Program-made: the position numbers and the translations under genes
The notes under the pieces: model-generated
The model's input: only the letters and a program-made list of their open reading frames with translations
Database searches by the model: none
What the model was told of the DNA's origin: nothing
Source: Clusia tigrina
Taxonomy: Eukaryota > Arthropoda > Insecta > Diptera > Clusiidae
Reading direction: 5' to 3'
Assembly: GCA_920105625.2 (NCBI GenBank)
Contig: OV050033.1
Span: 1,530,001 to 1,594,000 of the forward strand
DNA length: 64,000 nt
In this document: positions 23,171-36,400 of the stretch, one piece after another
Layout: each line of letters starts with the position of its first letter
Position numbering within the stretch: position 1 is the first letter of the stretch

Positions 23171-25651
23171 TTCCCTTTCAACCTAGAGCAGACGAAACTG
23201 TTCATGGAACCCGAAAGCATGTTCAAGTTGCTCTAAACTGCTCTGAGCTGTTTTAAGCGGGTTTGCTCGAGGTTGAGGTGTTTTGCTCTTTTCTGCTCCT
23301 GTTTTTTCCTGAAGCAATGGTCAAAGAAAATCCGTAAAAACGAATATTCCACTGTGATTGTTTTAATAAAAGAGTTAGAGCAGACCAAAGGTCATAAATT
23401 ACTTATTATTATATGCTCACCAATAAGAAGGGGGCAGAAGAAACACCTTCTGATGAAATGCGAAGTGTTAGCACGCAGTAAGGGGAAATATCAGGGGCAT
23501 TTCTGGTCCGAGAGATACTAGAGCAATGAACCCCAACTCAGTGCTAAGTTTCCTTAGGAGACTAAAAGAAGACACTTAATCGGGGCATGCAGGAGGAGTA
23601 CAATAGATCAACTTGGTCGGGGTACATTTTCCCTATTTGTTCATTCATTCATTCATTGATAATTATATTCCCTGAATCAAAGTAATGTTTAAATTCAATT
23701 CGAAACAGTTGATGTTTTTAAATTCATTAAGGTTGAATATCCTTTTTATTCAAAATTGTAGCCCGGTAATCAGCTGATCTGATGTATTTTGCACTTTAAG
23801 CGTTCATTTTTCGTTCATAAATTCTCTTCAAATTAGCAAATTGTTCCGAATGTGTGTGAGTAGTGGACGTGGGAATCTACAACTTGCGAGATATTTTGCA
23901 TATAGGGTTAAATTGAAGAACGTCATCACAAAATTAAAACATGTACTCAGTCATTTTAACCTAATTCTCCGCAGTTGCATATATGGGAGGAGAGGATGTC
24001 CTTTATACGAATTCGTTCCTACAGCTAACTGAGTTTCGCTCTTACTACAGGAAATGCGTATGCTAAGGTAAGGACTGACGGACAAATTGAATGAGAAAAT
24101 TGAGTCCAGAAGCAGGCGTGACCAGAAGTTGGCATTTATTTGGTCTGACGTATGAACAAATATGAACCAAAGAAAGACCTTCATTGAAAATCTGCCAGAG
24201 AAAGAAACTAAAAGCACGTTCAGCAACTGCGGACGATGTTGTTTTATTGAAACGACACTTCAAGGTAAACTGACCGATATGGATATAAACTCTAGCTCGC
24301 TTTGTTATTTGAGATATCTCACACGTTTTGTGCCGCTTTAGTTGCGGCTTCCGTTCAGCCTGACTGATGGCTATCAATCGGTAGCGCTACTTTCCAACTT
24401 GTATTAAAGCCTCAGCTCTTCATCAGTTGATAAACGCCGTTGCGAAGTCACATTTCGCTTATTGGAGTAAATAAATGCAAGGCCAATGCCTTCGCAGAGA
24501 TTTATTTTCTCAGACTTAGAAAATTGAGATCTTCAGCTTTGCATGCTAAACAAATAAAGAGAAGAGAATGTGTAGGCAAGGGTGGCACAGCCCCGCCTAC
24601 TCATATACAAACAGTCATGTGTGGTCGGTCAATCTTCAAAAGTTCCTCGTCTCAACAGTCGCGTATTTATACATCGGATTGTATGATTTATTGTGTTGGT
24701 ATGCATTTTCATAAAAGGGAGTTGCATGAGCTGCATAATAATGCCAAAGACGACACACTCGAAATGCAATTAATAATAATTATGCAAAATGCATGCGCGG
24801 CAAAAAATGCGGAAAGCGAAATGCGAACCACGAGGAGATGAGAAAGAAATACTTATTTGCAATTCCAAACTCATAAAAACTACGATTAACGCAATAAGAA
24901 CTAAGAGACGCGAGAAATACTCGTATATATTCAGCAGATATTCGCAAGGCGTTCATATTAAGCAACACAAGAAAGGGACGCTATACGCGAGCTGAGGCCA
25001 TATCACAGATGAAGCCTCCTTGTAGAGTTCATAATAATGACCGTTCACATAAGTGTCATACAAGAAAATACTCAGTGCAATCATCCCAGTGGAGATTGTA
25101 TGCGTCTAAAGTCCTAAAGACCCACCAAGAACTACTCAACCCAACCAAAAGTTCCTTTCAGTAGTATAACTTGCACACTCTTCCTCCTCTCTCTAACCTT
25201 CTCTTCATGGATTACTTTCTACAGTACGTTGTACTTTATGTGCATAGGCAGCAGCACTTGTTCAGTAACAAAGAAAATCAAGACCTAGAAATTTCAGGTT
25301 GGGTTCCTCACATGATACGGGCTTTGCCCAGTTGCGACCACTTTTTCGCACTGTGTACTTGACAAATATGCTACTCATCCTTTTGATTTAATAACTTTAG
25401 TAGGAATTCTCCCCGTTTTGTGGGGAAAGGAAAAGGTCATTGCCTCATTACATTCGCCATTTAAACTCATTACCCTGCAGCAGCGAGCGTGCAATATTTC
25501 TGCATGCAGCAATTGCTGCCTTCCTGCCATCCTAACTATGGCTCCCGGCTGCCAACACCACCCGCTACAACCACAACACACCGACACCAACTTCATGCAA
25601 TATAAAAGCGCGTTCATTCATTCATGCATACGCTCATGACGCTGCCAGCCT

Positions 25652-25699
25652 CACCTCCCTGCCTTGCAGCGCTTCCACCTCCCTGCCTTGCAGCGCTTC
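25652..25699. repeat. 24-bp exact tandem duplication
   Basis: Two identical 24-bp units lie head to tail. Each reads CACCTCCCTGCCTTGCAGCG and then CTTC. The unit contains a pyrimidine-rich CCTTGCAG that resembles a splice acceptor, so the duplication doubles that site. No exon follows convincingly. Confidence 0.9.
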
Positions 25700-28600
25700 C
25701 AGCTCAGCAAGTTCGTGTTCGTCGTCAGCAACGTCGTTCTGGAAATTGTCCTACTTCAATGTTGCCAACTGCACTCTTTGTTCTGTTGTGTACTTGTTTG
25801 TTCGCATTTCAATTTAAATGACGGATTTGTTCATAAATTATAAATGAGTCATATTCATGTATCCATCTTTGTCCAAACACGGACCAGCAGCCTGCTGCGC
25901 TGCAAGATTTCGGAACAGATGTGCAGTAATACGAACGAGTCGACACTAGCGCTGTGGCTTGTACTGCCTGCCGCCTTTCCTTGTGCAGAGTTGCCAAGGT
26001 AGCAGCGCCTTGCGCCTAGAATGCTCCGGCTTTTTGTTGTGCACAATGGTTTGTTGTTGTACATCTCACACAGTACTTCGTTGCCACACAATGAATGAAC
26101 TGAAGAACACGATTTATGGATTACAGTGTCTTCATAAAGGTGGTAATGATGGCGAATGCTTTAGGGTGCCCAGTATTAGGACACTTCCACCAGTAGTTGA
26201 ACACATTTTATCATTTAATGAATCAGAGCAAAGGACAGAATTTCACTGAAGCCTGAAATGTATTCTAATCCCATGGGGTTCATGACAAATCTACCTCGTC
26301 TGCTTGTTTACAATAAAATATAGTATGGAATTAACTTTTGTGTTCAATTAAATGTGGATAATATCATTGGAGTTGCTAACTTTTAGTCTCTCTTGTGATA
26401 TATTCTTCGAAGTGTATTGTATATCGTTGTCTCTAATCGGAATTCAGCTCACTATACTCCCTATCTCTTTCTCTGGAAGTAGATTCTTATATAAACCAAA
26501 TAAAGACGTGACATATTTACTTCCTCCTAGCTCGGGTACTGCTTAAAAATTCATCATATTTATGGAATTTTCTTGTTTGCTTGAGGGACGAATCAGAGTG
26601 CGCTGATTGGTGTCGCATCATTTCCTTTCGATGCGTGTGTCAACAATCTATTCCACTGTGGCTCGGAGCTATGTGCCTTGAACAATACAACAACAAATTC
26701 CTGTTCATTTTCTTCAGCCTCGCTGGCGATAAGTAAACTGTTCCATTTCATATTGCAAAGTGCTGCAGCAGCTGCTTAATGGGTATCTTGGTTGCAAGTT
26801 GCATTTAACGCCACGTTATGCCACAGAGTCAGCTATAAACGAGCTGTTTAATTAATCACTGCAAGTGCTGCATATCTGACAACAATTAATATTCTAAATG
26901 TTACGTTCAACTGGAGGAAATTGTGACTCGATCTGTGGCACTGCACTTTCTCATGCCTCTTTCAGGAGTCTTCAAACATGATTTGTGAACAAATTTGAGG
27001 CGAAAAGCAAAACATTCCCACTGGCTTGCCTCATTTAATTGCTCAAGTATTCCCTCCCTGCCCAACAAACACTTCTGAAAGAAGATTTATGGCTACGAGA
27101 AGTCAGCACCACCCTCCCTTGTAATGCAACCTTTCTAATGGGGCACTTTAGCAGAAGGGTAGCAGCACGCAACACGACTTCATATGTTATCGCTACAAAT
27201 TAGGCTAAAAAAGGAACATTCAATTTTCACCACTTTGAAACTGAGCCCTACACAAATGACAAATGCCTCATTTCGAGAGATAGGCAAGATACGACAACAA
27301 AAGAGGGCAGGGGGATAATAGTCGTAATACTAGTGGATTGGTTGCTTGAGAGTATCACAAAGTCAAACGTACGTCTGCTCATAGAAAATGTTGACCATTA
27401 AATGAGACTTGGGCGAGTTGCATTTTATAATTAACAATTTCCGACTAAATTGGAAGGATGTGGGAAATTAAAAGGGGTCTCCCTGATGCCCCTCTGCAAT
27501 ACTCTCAAGAAATTCATGAGTATTTAAGCTTTTATGTGTCGGTTTTATGTAGTAAATGACTGACCTGATGGAATTGCATCAAATTGAAGATATCTGAAAC
27601 ACCAACAAATCTATTTTACACATTTCTAAACGAGTTTGGGAGCAAGGACAAAAAAGTGTGGGAAGTTCAACCACAACAAAAATCGACAATTAACTAATTA
27701 ATCATCTAACAAATATCCAAATCGTTAAAATTTTCCCAGTTGTTCAAGCAAAGTCTGCCTTTAAGAATCTGCCCTTTCGCCAAGATGAGATGCATATAAA
27801 ATTCATCAATCGGGCTCCTAACTTATCACGAGATCTTCAGTGAAAAACTCTTGACTACCCTATAATGGGGTCTACTTTTATTATCCTTTGTATTCTCTTA
27901 ATTTTAACAGCTTCTGCTAATCAACCCTCAAGTGCGGGCACCTCCACAATTTCACAGTTTTCATTCAGTAGTTCTCGTTGGCTGCAACGCTTCAGTTTTA
28001 CTTCGCTTTTCAGAGTCGATTTTTATGTCTGTGCTGGTTCATAACGACACCAACGCCAAGTAGCAGCAGAAGAGCAGCAAGACTAATAAAAACAACATCA
28101 AGGATTGGTGTGTATATGTTATAAACGCACAAGTGTAGCCACCCTCAAAATACGTTATCCTTCAAGTCTGTCACATTGTAACAGTTTTTATGAGCACATA
28201 ACGACGAGTTGAATTCTGTCATGGGAGAGCGACTTTCGATGCGCTCAGCACAAAACTAACGGTCTTTGGATTGTTGCAAGGACACTTGAGCGTTCGTCGC
28301 CGTTGACGCTGGCGCTGCTACAGTGTATTCGTATCCTTGCCCTCTGTGCTGGCTATGGTGGCACTTGTGTTGAGTGACTGAATTTGTGAATTAAATGTCG
28401 TTTTTTTCTTGTTTGGGCCTATAGGGAGAGTGTGTGTGGCAATGTGGAAGTGTACTGAGACGCTTCTGCCACTTGAGGCTTCGCTGCTGCTAATGTTGGT
28501 CCTTCTCCTCCCACTGCTTGCGGTTGCGGTTACGGGTTACGGTACGCTTGCGTTTTGGATCGCTTGCCACTACAACTTCTACTGAGATGGATTCCTGGCG

Positions 28601-30512
28601 GTGGCGTACAGGTTTAGCGTGTTGGTGTACTGAGTTCTGCGGTGTTGTTAGCGGTAGTTGCGACAGTCGTGGTCCTGCGCTATCCTTGGAAATTATATAC
28701 ACATTCATACATTTATGCAACAAAATGCATGGCCAGGAGAGCAGACTGTTTTATTTTAGTTTCTATGCTGGGAAGTTGTGTTTTAAAGGACTTTCGCTGC
28801 CCCCCCAGTGAGTTCAGAGCGGCGAGGGATTAATTCTTGACTTTCTTCAACTTGTCCAAAAATCTACCTTGCACTGAGGAAGTCAGCAAGAATTCCACTC
28901 AGGAAGTGAGCAAGAAAGTTGTTCACTTTTCTAGCAATCCCCTACGCGTAGCTTTATAAATATTATTGCCCTCATTATGGTCCAAAAATTACTATTGATA
29001 GCCGAGGAAGCAATGTCTGTTTAATTTTTCACTTCTAACAGCAAATTTCAGAGAAATCATTTCCACAGACCCAGCAGACCAACCAAACACAAACCACCTG
29101 AGCTCATCTGAGCATCTTCCTCCCAAAACTTACGTACGTGTAAATCCGCCAGTAAATTTCCACATAGCACATAAAATCCACATCTGCATTGCTGAGCTCT
29201 GTTTACTCCACTCCGCTCTGCCATGCCAATGGGCCACATGTGCCTTTGCTTCTTTTCGAGAAAAGGAAGAACGTACTTCGTGTACTTTTTTTGTTTTTAA
29301 ATTTATTTTTTCTAAAATCTTTCAAAATTTCTTAAGTTCAAAAAGAATAAAAACTTCAAAGAAACATTTTCGACTTTTCCAGCAGTTTCTCCAGCCGCGT
29401 TTCCCGTAAACAGCGCAGTGAATAAAAGCATTGAGTGCCGTCGTTGTAGCGCAAACAAAAACGCGTGCAATACATGCCATTGCAGCATGGAGTCGGGTAC
29501 TTAGCAACTGTTGCCGTACCCCAGCCCCCCCTCCCCGGCAGCTCCATCCTGCTCGATTATGCTTCAACTTGAAATACAAATTAATTCTCTCGACTTCTTG
29601 TAATTGCGGCGTGATTTGTATTTCTCAAGTAATTGCCTGGACGGCCAAATGCGCGCTGTGAGTGCGTTTGGCATGGCCAATTTTGCTTTAATGTGCCGTA
29701 TCAGTTACTTCAATGAATTTGGCCGCCAGTTGAATCATCGATGGCTTCATTTATTGACTGTATGCAGATTGGGGATTGGTGCTATCAACACTTTCATGCT
29801 TCATTGCCGCTATTACCAGTACTATTCCCAGTGCTATTCCCCACCTGTGCATCTACCTCACTGTTTTCAGGGGGAGAGCAGTTGACATATATTTGCGATT
29901 AATGCCTTTTTTGATAACAGATTTTTATTCCTCGTGATTATATCCAAAGCAAGGGGAGAATGTTCGGAGTGAATCACCTTGTACTAACAGTTTACTCCAG
30001 CGACCCACGAAGTTGACTTCACACATTTTCAATGAACAAAGTTCCCTTTGCAATTCCTAATCCCCAATTTCTCAATAACTGCGAGCAAAGTATTTTTTGA
30101 CATGTTCAGGTATTCCACTTTTCCATGGTTAGGTTTATGTAGTTGTGTTTACCAGATCAGATCAGTTCTGGATCCACTTTTGTGAAGATGGAGGATCTAT
30201 TAATACAACCTTGAACCCAAGAAAGGAAATTAAGTGCTGCAAGTCATGAAATTATCTATCCAGATCTATCTCTGACTCCAGCTCATTTCCATGCGGCATT
30301 AAATATATCGACGCATACCAGAAAAACATCAGCTTAGTTGGAGAATGTGGGAACTTCAAGAACTGTGCTAATTTATTCGCCAAAGTACAACCTTCCAAAA
30401 AACTACAACTCCACGTTGCAACGAGGAATCATGTGTCGTCTCTTATTCAGTTTCCGGGTGCCGTACCAAGCACTTATTCGACAGCCTTGAGTAAAATTCA
30501 GTATCTGTTCAT

Positions 30513-30566
30513 GATAATCCCCAATCTGTTAGTGATAATCCCCAATCTGTTTGATAATCCACAATC
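30513..30566. repeat. 21-bp tandem repeat, 2.6 copies
   Basis: GATAATCCCCAATCTGTTAG plus T occurs at 30513-30533. A second copy follows at 30534-30552, and a shortened, changed third copy starts at 30553. Confidence 0.85.
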
Positions 30567-31304
30567 AAGTCGAACAGTTAAAGTGCACTCTTTGAATCGA
30601 TCAGAAGGAGTATCGAATAACTTGCTGGAAACTCATAGTGTAGGGTAAAGCGAATGGTGGTGTTGATCTAAAGATAACTATTCAAATACAGCAAAGCAGG
30701 AGATAGGAAGGCAGATACTGTGGATTCAGGCGCATAGGTAGACGTGTCAAACGCACTGACACAAACACCCAAACCGGCGTTTTGCACATTAATTAGCGCT
30801 CCCTGCCAATTAATAAGCCAAGTTGTTGCTTGCAATGGCAGTGGCATGGGGTTTAGTTGGCACAGCACTGATGCAACTATTGCTGCAACGTTGCCAGCCA
30901 TTTGCCTCCTTGTCTGAGCTGAGCTGCCCAGTTTTGGGTTCTCTCTCTACCACTGTTTCAATGTTTTGCTTGTTTATTTTGTTTTTACTTTTAGTGCTTT
31001 TCAAATATCTGCTGCAGTTGGCGCTGCTGCAGTTGCCGCCGCTGCAGTTTGTGCAGTTGCCGTTTTTATTGCTCTTGTTGCTATTGCACATGGGTGGTTT
31101 TTCTGAGCGATTTTTTATTACGTGCATGTTGCACAGTAAGTGGAAACCTCTGCAACAACAGCTACTACGAGTACTGTAACAACTTCTGACGAATAGACCA
31201 GTTTTCTTTCCTCAGCTTCATAGTCGGAGTAATGTGTTCAATTTTAAAAATGCATTGCACAGATTGATTGTAAAATTTAAGTTGGTGCAAAAACATTTTC
31301 TCTG

Positions 31305-31330
31305 TTTTTTCTATTTTTTCTATTTTTTCT
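31305..31330. repeat. 9-bp TTTTTTCTA repeat
   Basis: Three head-to-tail units of TTTTTTCTA, the last one incomplete. The minus strand reads an A-rich tract. Confidence 0.85.
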
Positions 31331-31796
31331 TCGCGTGCATGCAGAAAACATTTTCAGTAAGAGTGTAAAATATTTCGCTGAATAATAATTGGAAATATAG
31401 TCTAGACTTGGAGGCAGAATTTTGTTACAGGGAATCAGTTCCGAATAAAAAGTAGTATAAGGGAGATACAAAATAACTTTAAAGTCTCCTCCAATATATC
31501 AAAGAATTTGAATAACAAAAATAACTTGATGAGGATACGCACTTTCGTCTATATTCAGTATGTATTTTCCTCCAACATTATCATTATCATTTTTTATAGT
31601 TCCGCTCAAGGAGTAGATATGATTTTACAGCATTACATGTTTTTTTTGTGCCCGACTATAGGAAAAATCTCTGGAAAACAGATTTTTCTACAGAACATGG
31701 TTACATATCTTCAATGATAAATACCCCAAGATAGTTCCAGACATTAGTTCTCACGTTTCAAAGATCAGTGACTATGTTTATGTACGTCGATCCGCC

Positions 31797-32290
31797 TAGA
31801 TTAGATTAGATTAGATTGTACTGAGATCGGGAACAAGTCACCAAGTCACTGCGGCCAAATAGACCTATTCTGGCACTCCCTTTAATAAATACTCTCCAAG
31901 TCTAGTATTCATTTCGAATTCAGAGATTTCTTTAGGGGATTTGTCCGCAATATCTGAGGGTTCTAGGAAATGGTTACCTAAGTAACGGCCATATGAACCC
32001 ATTACAGTGATAAAGCAGATGTTCAGCTGTTTCCTCCTCTTCATTACACGACCTAGAGAGGTTATTTGGGTGACTCTCATGTTGTATAGGTGTTTCACTA
32101 TTCTACGGTCAAAAGTCCCGTGATAATGCGAATACTTGACAGAGTCAAGCTCAGTATCTCTTTAGTTCACTTGAGATAATGGATTGACATGAAAGTTGTA
32201 GCTGCCCTAATATATTTTGTTCCGACTAACTTGGCACTTTCTTGCTCGGAAACAGCTGTTGAGAAAGGTGCCGTAAACTTTCAATATAAA
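31797..32290 (-). mobile_element. 3' end of an RNase H-type LINE, with pentamer tail
   Basis: Minus-strand translation, with breaks, gives HLYNMRVTQ followed by GSYGRYLGNHFLEPSDIADK and a stop at about 31865. This follows the C-terminal order of RNase H-bearing LINEs (I/LOA-like groups): a 'TGH...HL..M' block, a Cys/Glu-rich block, then 'R..LG..F..L.D'. After the stop comes a short 3' UTR and a tail of at least four TCTAA units (31798-31818), a typical simple-repeat LINE end. Premature stops, for example in the segment above 32100, show it is dead. The 5' part is missing, as in 5'-truncated insertions. Confidence 0.75.
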
Positions 32291-32299
32291 TTTAAATCA

Positions 32300-33250
32300 T
32301 TTCAATCTTGAACAAAGTTAAATTGAACCACTCAGCCGAATAATAGAGTGATTAGAGAAGAATTTCTTCAAATTTGCATGCTCACAAAGTTTACATTGAA
32401 AAGAGGAAAGGTCCCAAAAGGATCCTGTCTTATAGACTTTGACAGAACACTTATTCTATCCCGAGTGATCACACTTTGTACAGTTCCTATATAAATGAAA
32501 TTATGTGTAGAACCGTTAAGAAATCGGATCTCTTAAAAAATTCTTTCTAGCATACCCAACCTGGGTCTTTCCTATTCCAAACACTTTTATGTAGATCAAC
32601 TTCTAAAAATGTTTCCGACAATTTTTCGGAAACTGTTATTCTCGCATTCATATCTTGAAAACTTTTCACCAGAATCAGCCGAATCTTAATTTCTACATGT
32701 TCCAATACCAGCCCAAAAACCAATTGACTGTCGGAAGAATTTTTGTTTAATTAATTTTTGAAATATGAGTGACCAAAATAGGCGAACAACCCGTAAACTT
32801 TTAATGGAAACATTGAACAACTGTGTTGAAATTTTAAACTAATTAAACCAAATATGTATCTAAATTATCTCTGGCATCTAAACTTCACATAATGAAATTG
32901 CTGTTTGCACTGTTTAGGCTCCAACAAGCTGTGTGCATGGGCTTTTCGAATTAGATGAAATGATTGATATGTGACTGAGGAACGTGAAAAACAACCAGAA
33001 TAACAAAAACAAAGGCCAAATTGAATCCAGCCAAAGATAAACAAAGCAAAGCCAACGAATTGAAATGAAAAACCGAAGAATGGATAAACAAAAACCACAA
33101 GGGTAGGGTACGTACAATACACAGACTCGAAGGAAGCCAGGAAACACATTAGAACCAAAGAAACAACAATAGCGGGCGAAACAACAAACACAACAACTTG
33201 TACACAGACACGCCGCCTTAATCGGCTATTTCTGTGTGTTGGGCATGCAG
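32300..33250. other. non-coding stretch
   Basis: It contains an A-rich segment (about 32980-33190) that makes a long hydrophobic open frame on the minus strand by composition alone. No repeat family was recognised. Confidence 0.5.
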
Positions 33251-33406
33251 CTACCAGCGGCTCGAGCTGCTCGAACGCCCTGGCAAAGGAGGAATTCCTC
33301 AGCATTTTTATTGGAGTTAAAAATTATTATTTTGATGAGCAACCCAGGGGAAAATGGTTCCTCCTCGCCCGCGACTGGGAAGTTCACGCAACAACTTGCC
33401 TTTCAG
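33251..33406 (+). CDS. first coding exon of a plus-strand gene (coding from 33335)
   Basis: The acceptor-like TGTTGGGCATGCAG ends at 33250. The donor TTTCAG|GTGAGTCATC at 33407 is near consensus. ATG at 33335 opens 24 codons, MSNPGENGSSSPATGKFTQQ LAFQ, ending at a codon boundary. The frame also stays open upstream to the acceptor, through a second ATG at about 33245, so the start is not certain. I prefer 33335 because the upstream part has poor composition (ELKIIIL). The codon use of the 24-residue peptide is typical of coding DNA (TCC, CCC, GCG, CAG). The exon at 52056 continues in the same phase. The protein is not recognised. Confidence 0.55.
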
Positions 33407-36400
33407 GTGAGTCATCATAAAATTTGGAATTTTCATGGTAATCCCAGCGTTTAGCTATAAAAACCAGTCGTAAATTTTCTCTATTGCTTTTCCGTACTAA
33501 TTTGTTGTCAGTTTGTTGTGATTTGCTGACGATTTACGAGACAAAATGTAAATTATTGGCAATTAAAGAAATTTCAGTCAGAAAGTGATGGGAATTTGCT
33601 ACCAACAGAAGTAACAGGTAGATGGAGGCTTTCGACAATTATTGACTTGTTTCATAGCGAGGGAAGGGTCTAGAAGCAGACCTGAAATCCAGTTCAATAT
33701 TGTCATAACATTTTAGGTCTCCGTTGTTGGTGTAGGAATAATAAGGAAATTACTTAAGCAAGGAAAATTTCAATTGCTGTGGAAAAATTGGGAGAGAACG
33801 AGTGGCACTGGATGAAGTCTCAATCGGTTGATTTCAGCTCTCCTTGAGAAACGGAGGGAAGCAAATTGCATGAACTAAGTTGTAGTTGTCCTTAGGGGCA
33901 CTAAAGAAGTGTAACAAGGTAGCATTGTGAAAGGAGAACGTATCATTTTTGCAATAATGTATTCTATCTTATATAGTTGACCTCCAACCTCCTTTTTGCC
34001 AACATAATAATAAATAAATTAAATTCATAACTTAATATTTTAAAGGTAAATTTAATATTATAACTTAAAGGGTAAATATTGAATTTAAAAGGAACAATTG
34101 AGAACACTTTGAAGATCAAAAGTTTCCCTTAAAATTGTCGCCCCTGGAAATTGTATAAAATACCAATGAATGGAATAAGAGAATTTTTTCAATGGCTTCT
34201 TAATTTGTTTATTGCAACAGCGGTTGAAGGAACTCATTCCCGGGGCCCTTATGCATCTTAAAAACCGGTTCCTGTCCGTATCTCCGTGTATTTCAACCTT
34301 AAATATTTAAATTTGGTACGTTACTGTATTGGTCGCTGCTATTTTACGAGCAATTCGAGCGTTTTTATAGGAAGATAAACGTAAACGGCACTCATGTGCA
34401 TGCAAAGCAATTTCAGCGTGAAATGGAACAAAAACAGAAGCAGCAGAAGCAGAAAATATAAAAACGAAAAGCAGGCATTAAATGAAAATAAGCAAATTGG
34501 AAAAACTCATCCTAATCACATTTAGAGGAAATTAACCTAATCTCAATGGGTCGCAATTGACCCTTGCAGGACAGCAGCAGCAGTATTTGCCATAGAAAGG
34601 AAGTGAATAACAGATGCGAATAAACAGCGAAATTTTTCAAGCGAATCGATTTAATGTGTTAATAAAATACTTTGTAAAATTATTCGAAAACAATGCAAGA
34701 GCGACAATAAAATCGGATGCAGCAGCAGCAGCGGAATCTGCAATAGAACGTCGCACAGTGGAGCTGATGAATGATCTAGATGGTCAAAACTAAACAAATA
34801 AAGTGCTTTAAATTGAAGCAGAGGAAATGTTTTTTTAGTCAGAACGGTTTCATAAAAAAATTATGTATAATGCAGTATAAAAAACACAAAATTCTGCGCG
34901 TGTTTTTGATTGCTTTTCAAATGTTTATACGGAAATGTTCTATGAATTGAACGTATATTAAATGTTTCAATAGTGAGGTTTATACAACTGTTTACTACTT
35001 GTTAAATGTAGTTTAAGCTACTTTACTTTTAGTTATAAAGTGAAAAATAATAATGAAATCTTATTCTACAGCCAAATTTGGGAGCATTAGTCAGCTCCCT
35101 TACTTGTATGTTTAAATGGATTAACTATAAGAGAAGCGCCAATTTATCATCTATATAGCCTAATATCCTAGCAGTCTTCTGTCTGAATTAGTCATTTCCA
35201 ATACTTAAAACTTGTCCAAATCTAATATATTGCTACGAAATTGCCGACCTGACAATTTACTCTAACTCTCAACACTCGGATTCGCACCACTGAATTGTGT
35301 AGTAATCAAACAGTCGCTGGTTAAATTAAAATAATTAACTTTATGCAATTTACACATCATTGATATTCTACTTCTTTCGCGCAGAACACTTCTATTGATC
35401 GTAATATCAGAACTATTCGAGTTTTGTCCAGCTAAATTGTGTATCGGAACCACTGTGCGTCATAGTCACCCTGAGAAACTTTCAGTCCTTGCCGTGATAA
35501 ATTATTTATGCAACATTTCTGGCACGGGAAAATGTGAAACTTTGGCAACATGAGTCGTTTCTGCCTTGGTTTTTATGTTGCAAACGAATCCAGGCTTCTT
35601 TCCTCCCTCTCTGTTCCCTGCTTCTCAGCAGCCCTACCCTAAGGTGCTATAGAACTAAAGTGTAAGTTTAACCGCCGCCAAGCAGAAACATTGGAAATCT
35701 CTTTTTGAATATGGGATATCTTGGCAATAGAAGTGCATCGTCAGAAGAAGTGCATTGGCAGGCGACGATGGTTTACCATGAGTTGCGAAACTTGTGAAAA
35801 GTTTCCGAGGCAACTGTGTAAATAATATTTCAATAATTTAAGCGTAAAATGAGGCCAAATATTGGCAGCGAAAAGTAGTGTCACAATGTTAGGAGAGTTT
35901 TTCATAATATAATTAAACATATGAACTCTACTACCCTTATTCATTACTTAAATCCTCCCTCAACATTCGAATCAGATTCCATATAAAAATCTGGTAAATT
36001 ACTCTAATTTTAAATTGTCGCTACACATGCAAAAGTTGGTAAAGATGGCGGGAATCTGCATATGGTTCACAATTAGAAAGTAATCGTTTCCACCAAAGAA
36101 ATCATTTCCTACTTCCTATTCATGGATGGACCTTCTAACTTATTGAATTTGAGTATTCAGAGTATTCTTATAGAATATGTTCTTGGCCTTCACTTTTCAG
36201 CTGATATCGCTATCGGTTAAAAACAATATCGTGGGATGCTGTCTGGGGCTAAAAATTCCCCTAAGATATTCCTTAAGAATATGTAGATCTACCTAACGAC
36301 CATTCAACATCGCCCGGAGAAATAAATCAACGTTGTGGTCTCTTTTTTGGAACCGATCGTATTATAAAAATTGTGCCAGTTTGTTTTGAACTGGAACGCA

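Larger units (their letters stand above)
22980..31790. other. long non-coding stretch within the distal intron
   Basis: No exon was accepted. It holds tandem duplications (23127-23170, 25652-25699, 30513-30552), a (CATT)n tract near 23640-23656 and a TTTTTTCTA triplet repeat near 31305-31330. A moderately G+C-rich patch around 28250-28720 has no gene structure that I could build. On the minus strand, a GGCAACTGCAG-like imperfect repeat lies near 31010-31070. Confidence 0.45.

Noticed and set aside
24440..24841. 133-codon plus-strand frame
   Set aside because: No motif, unusual composition and no splice or promoter support; length is within chance for this much DNA.
32865..33305. 146-codon hydrophobic frame, minus strand
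   Set aside because: It is the shadow of an A-rich, low-complexity plus strand and has no real gene features.
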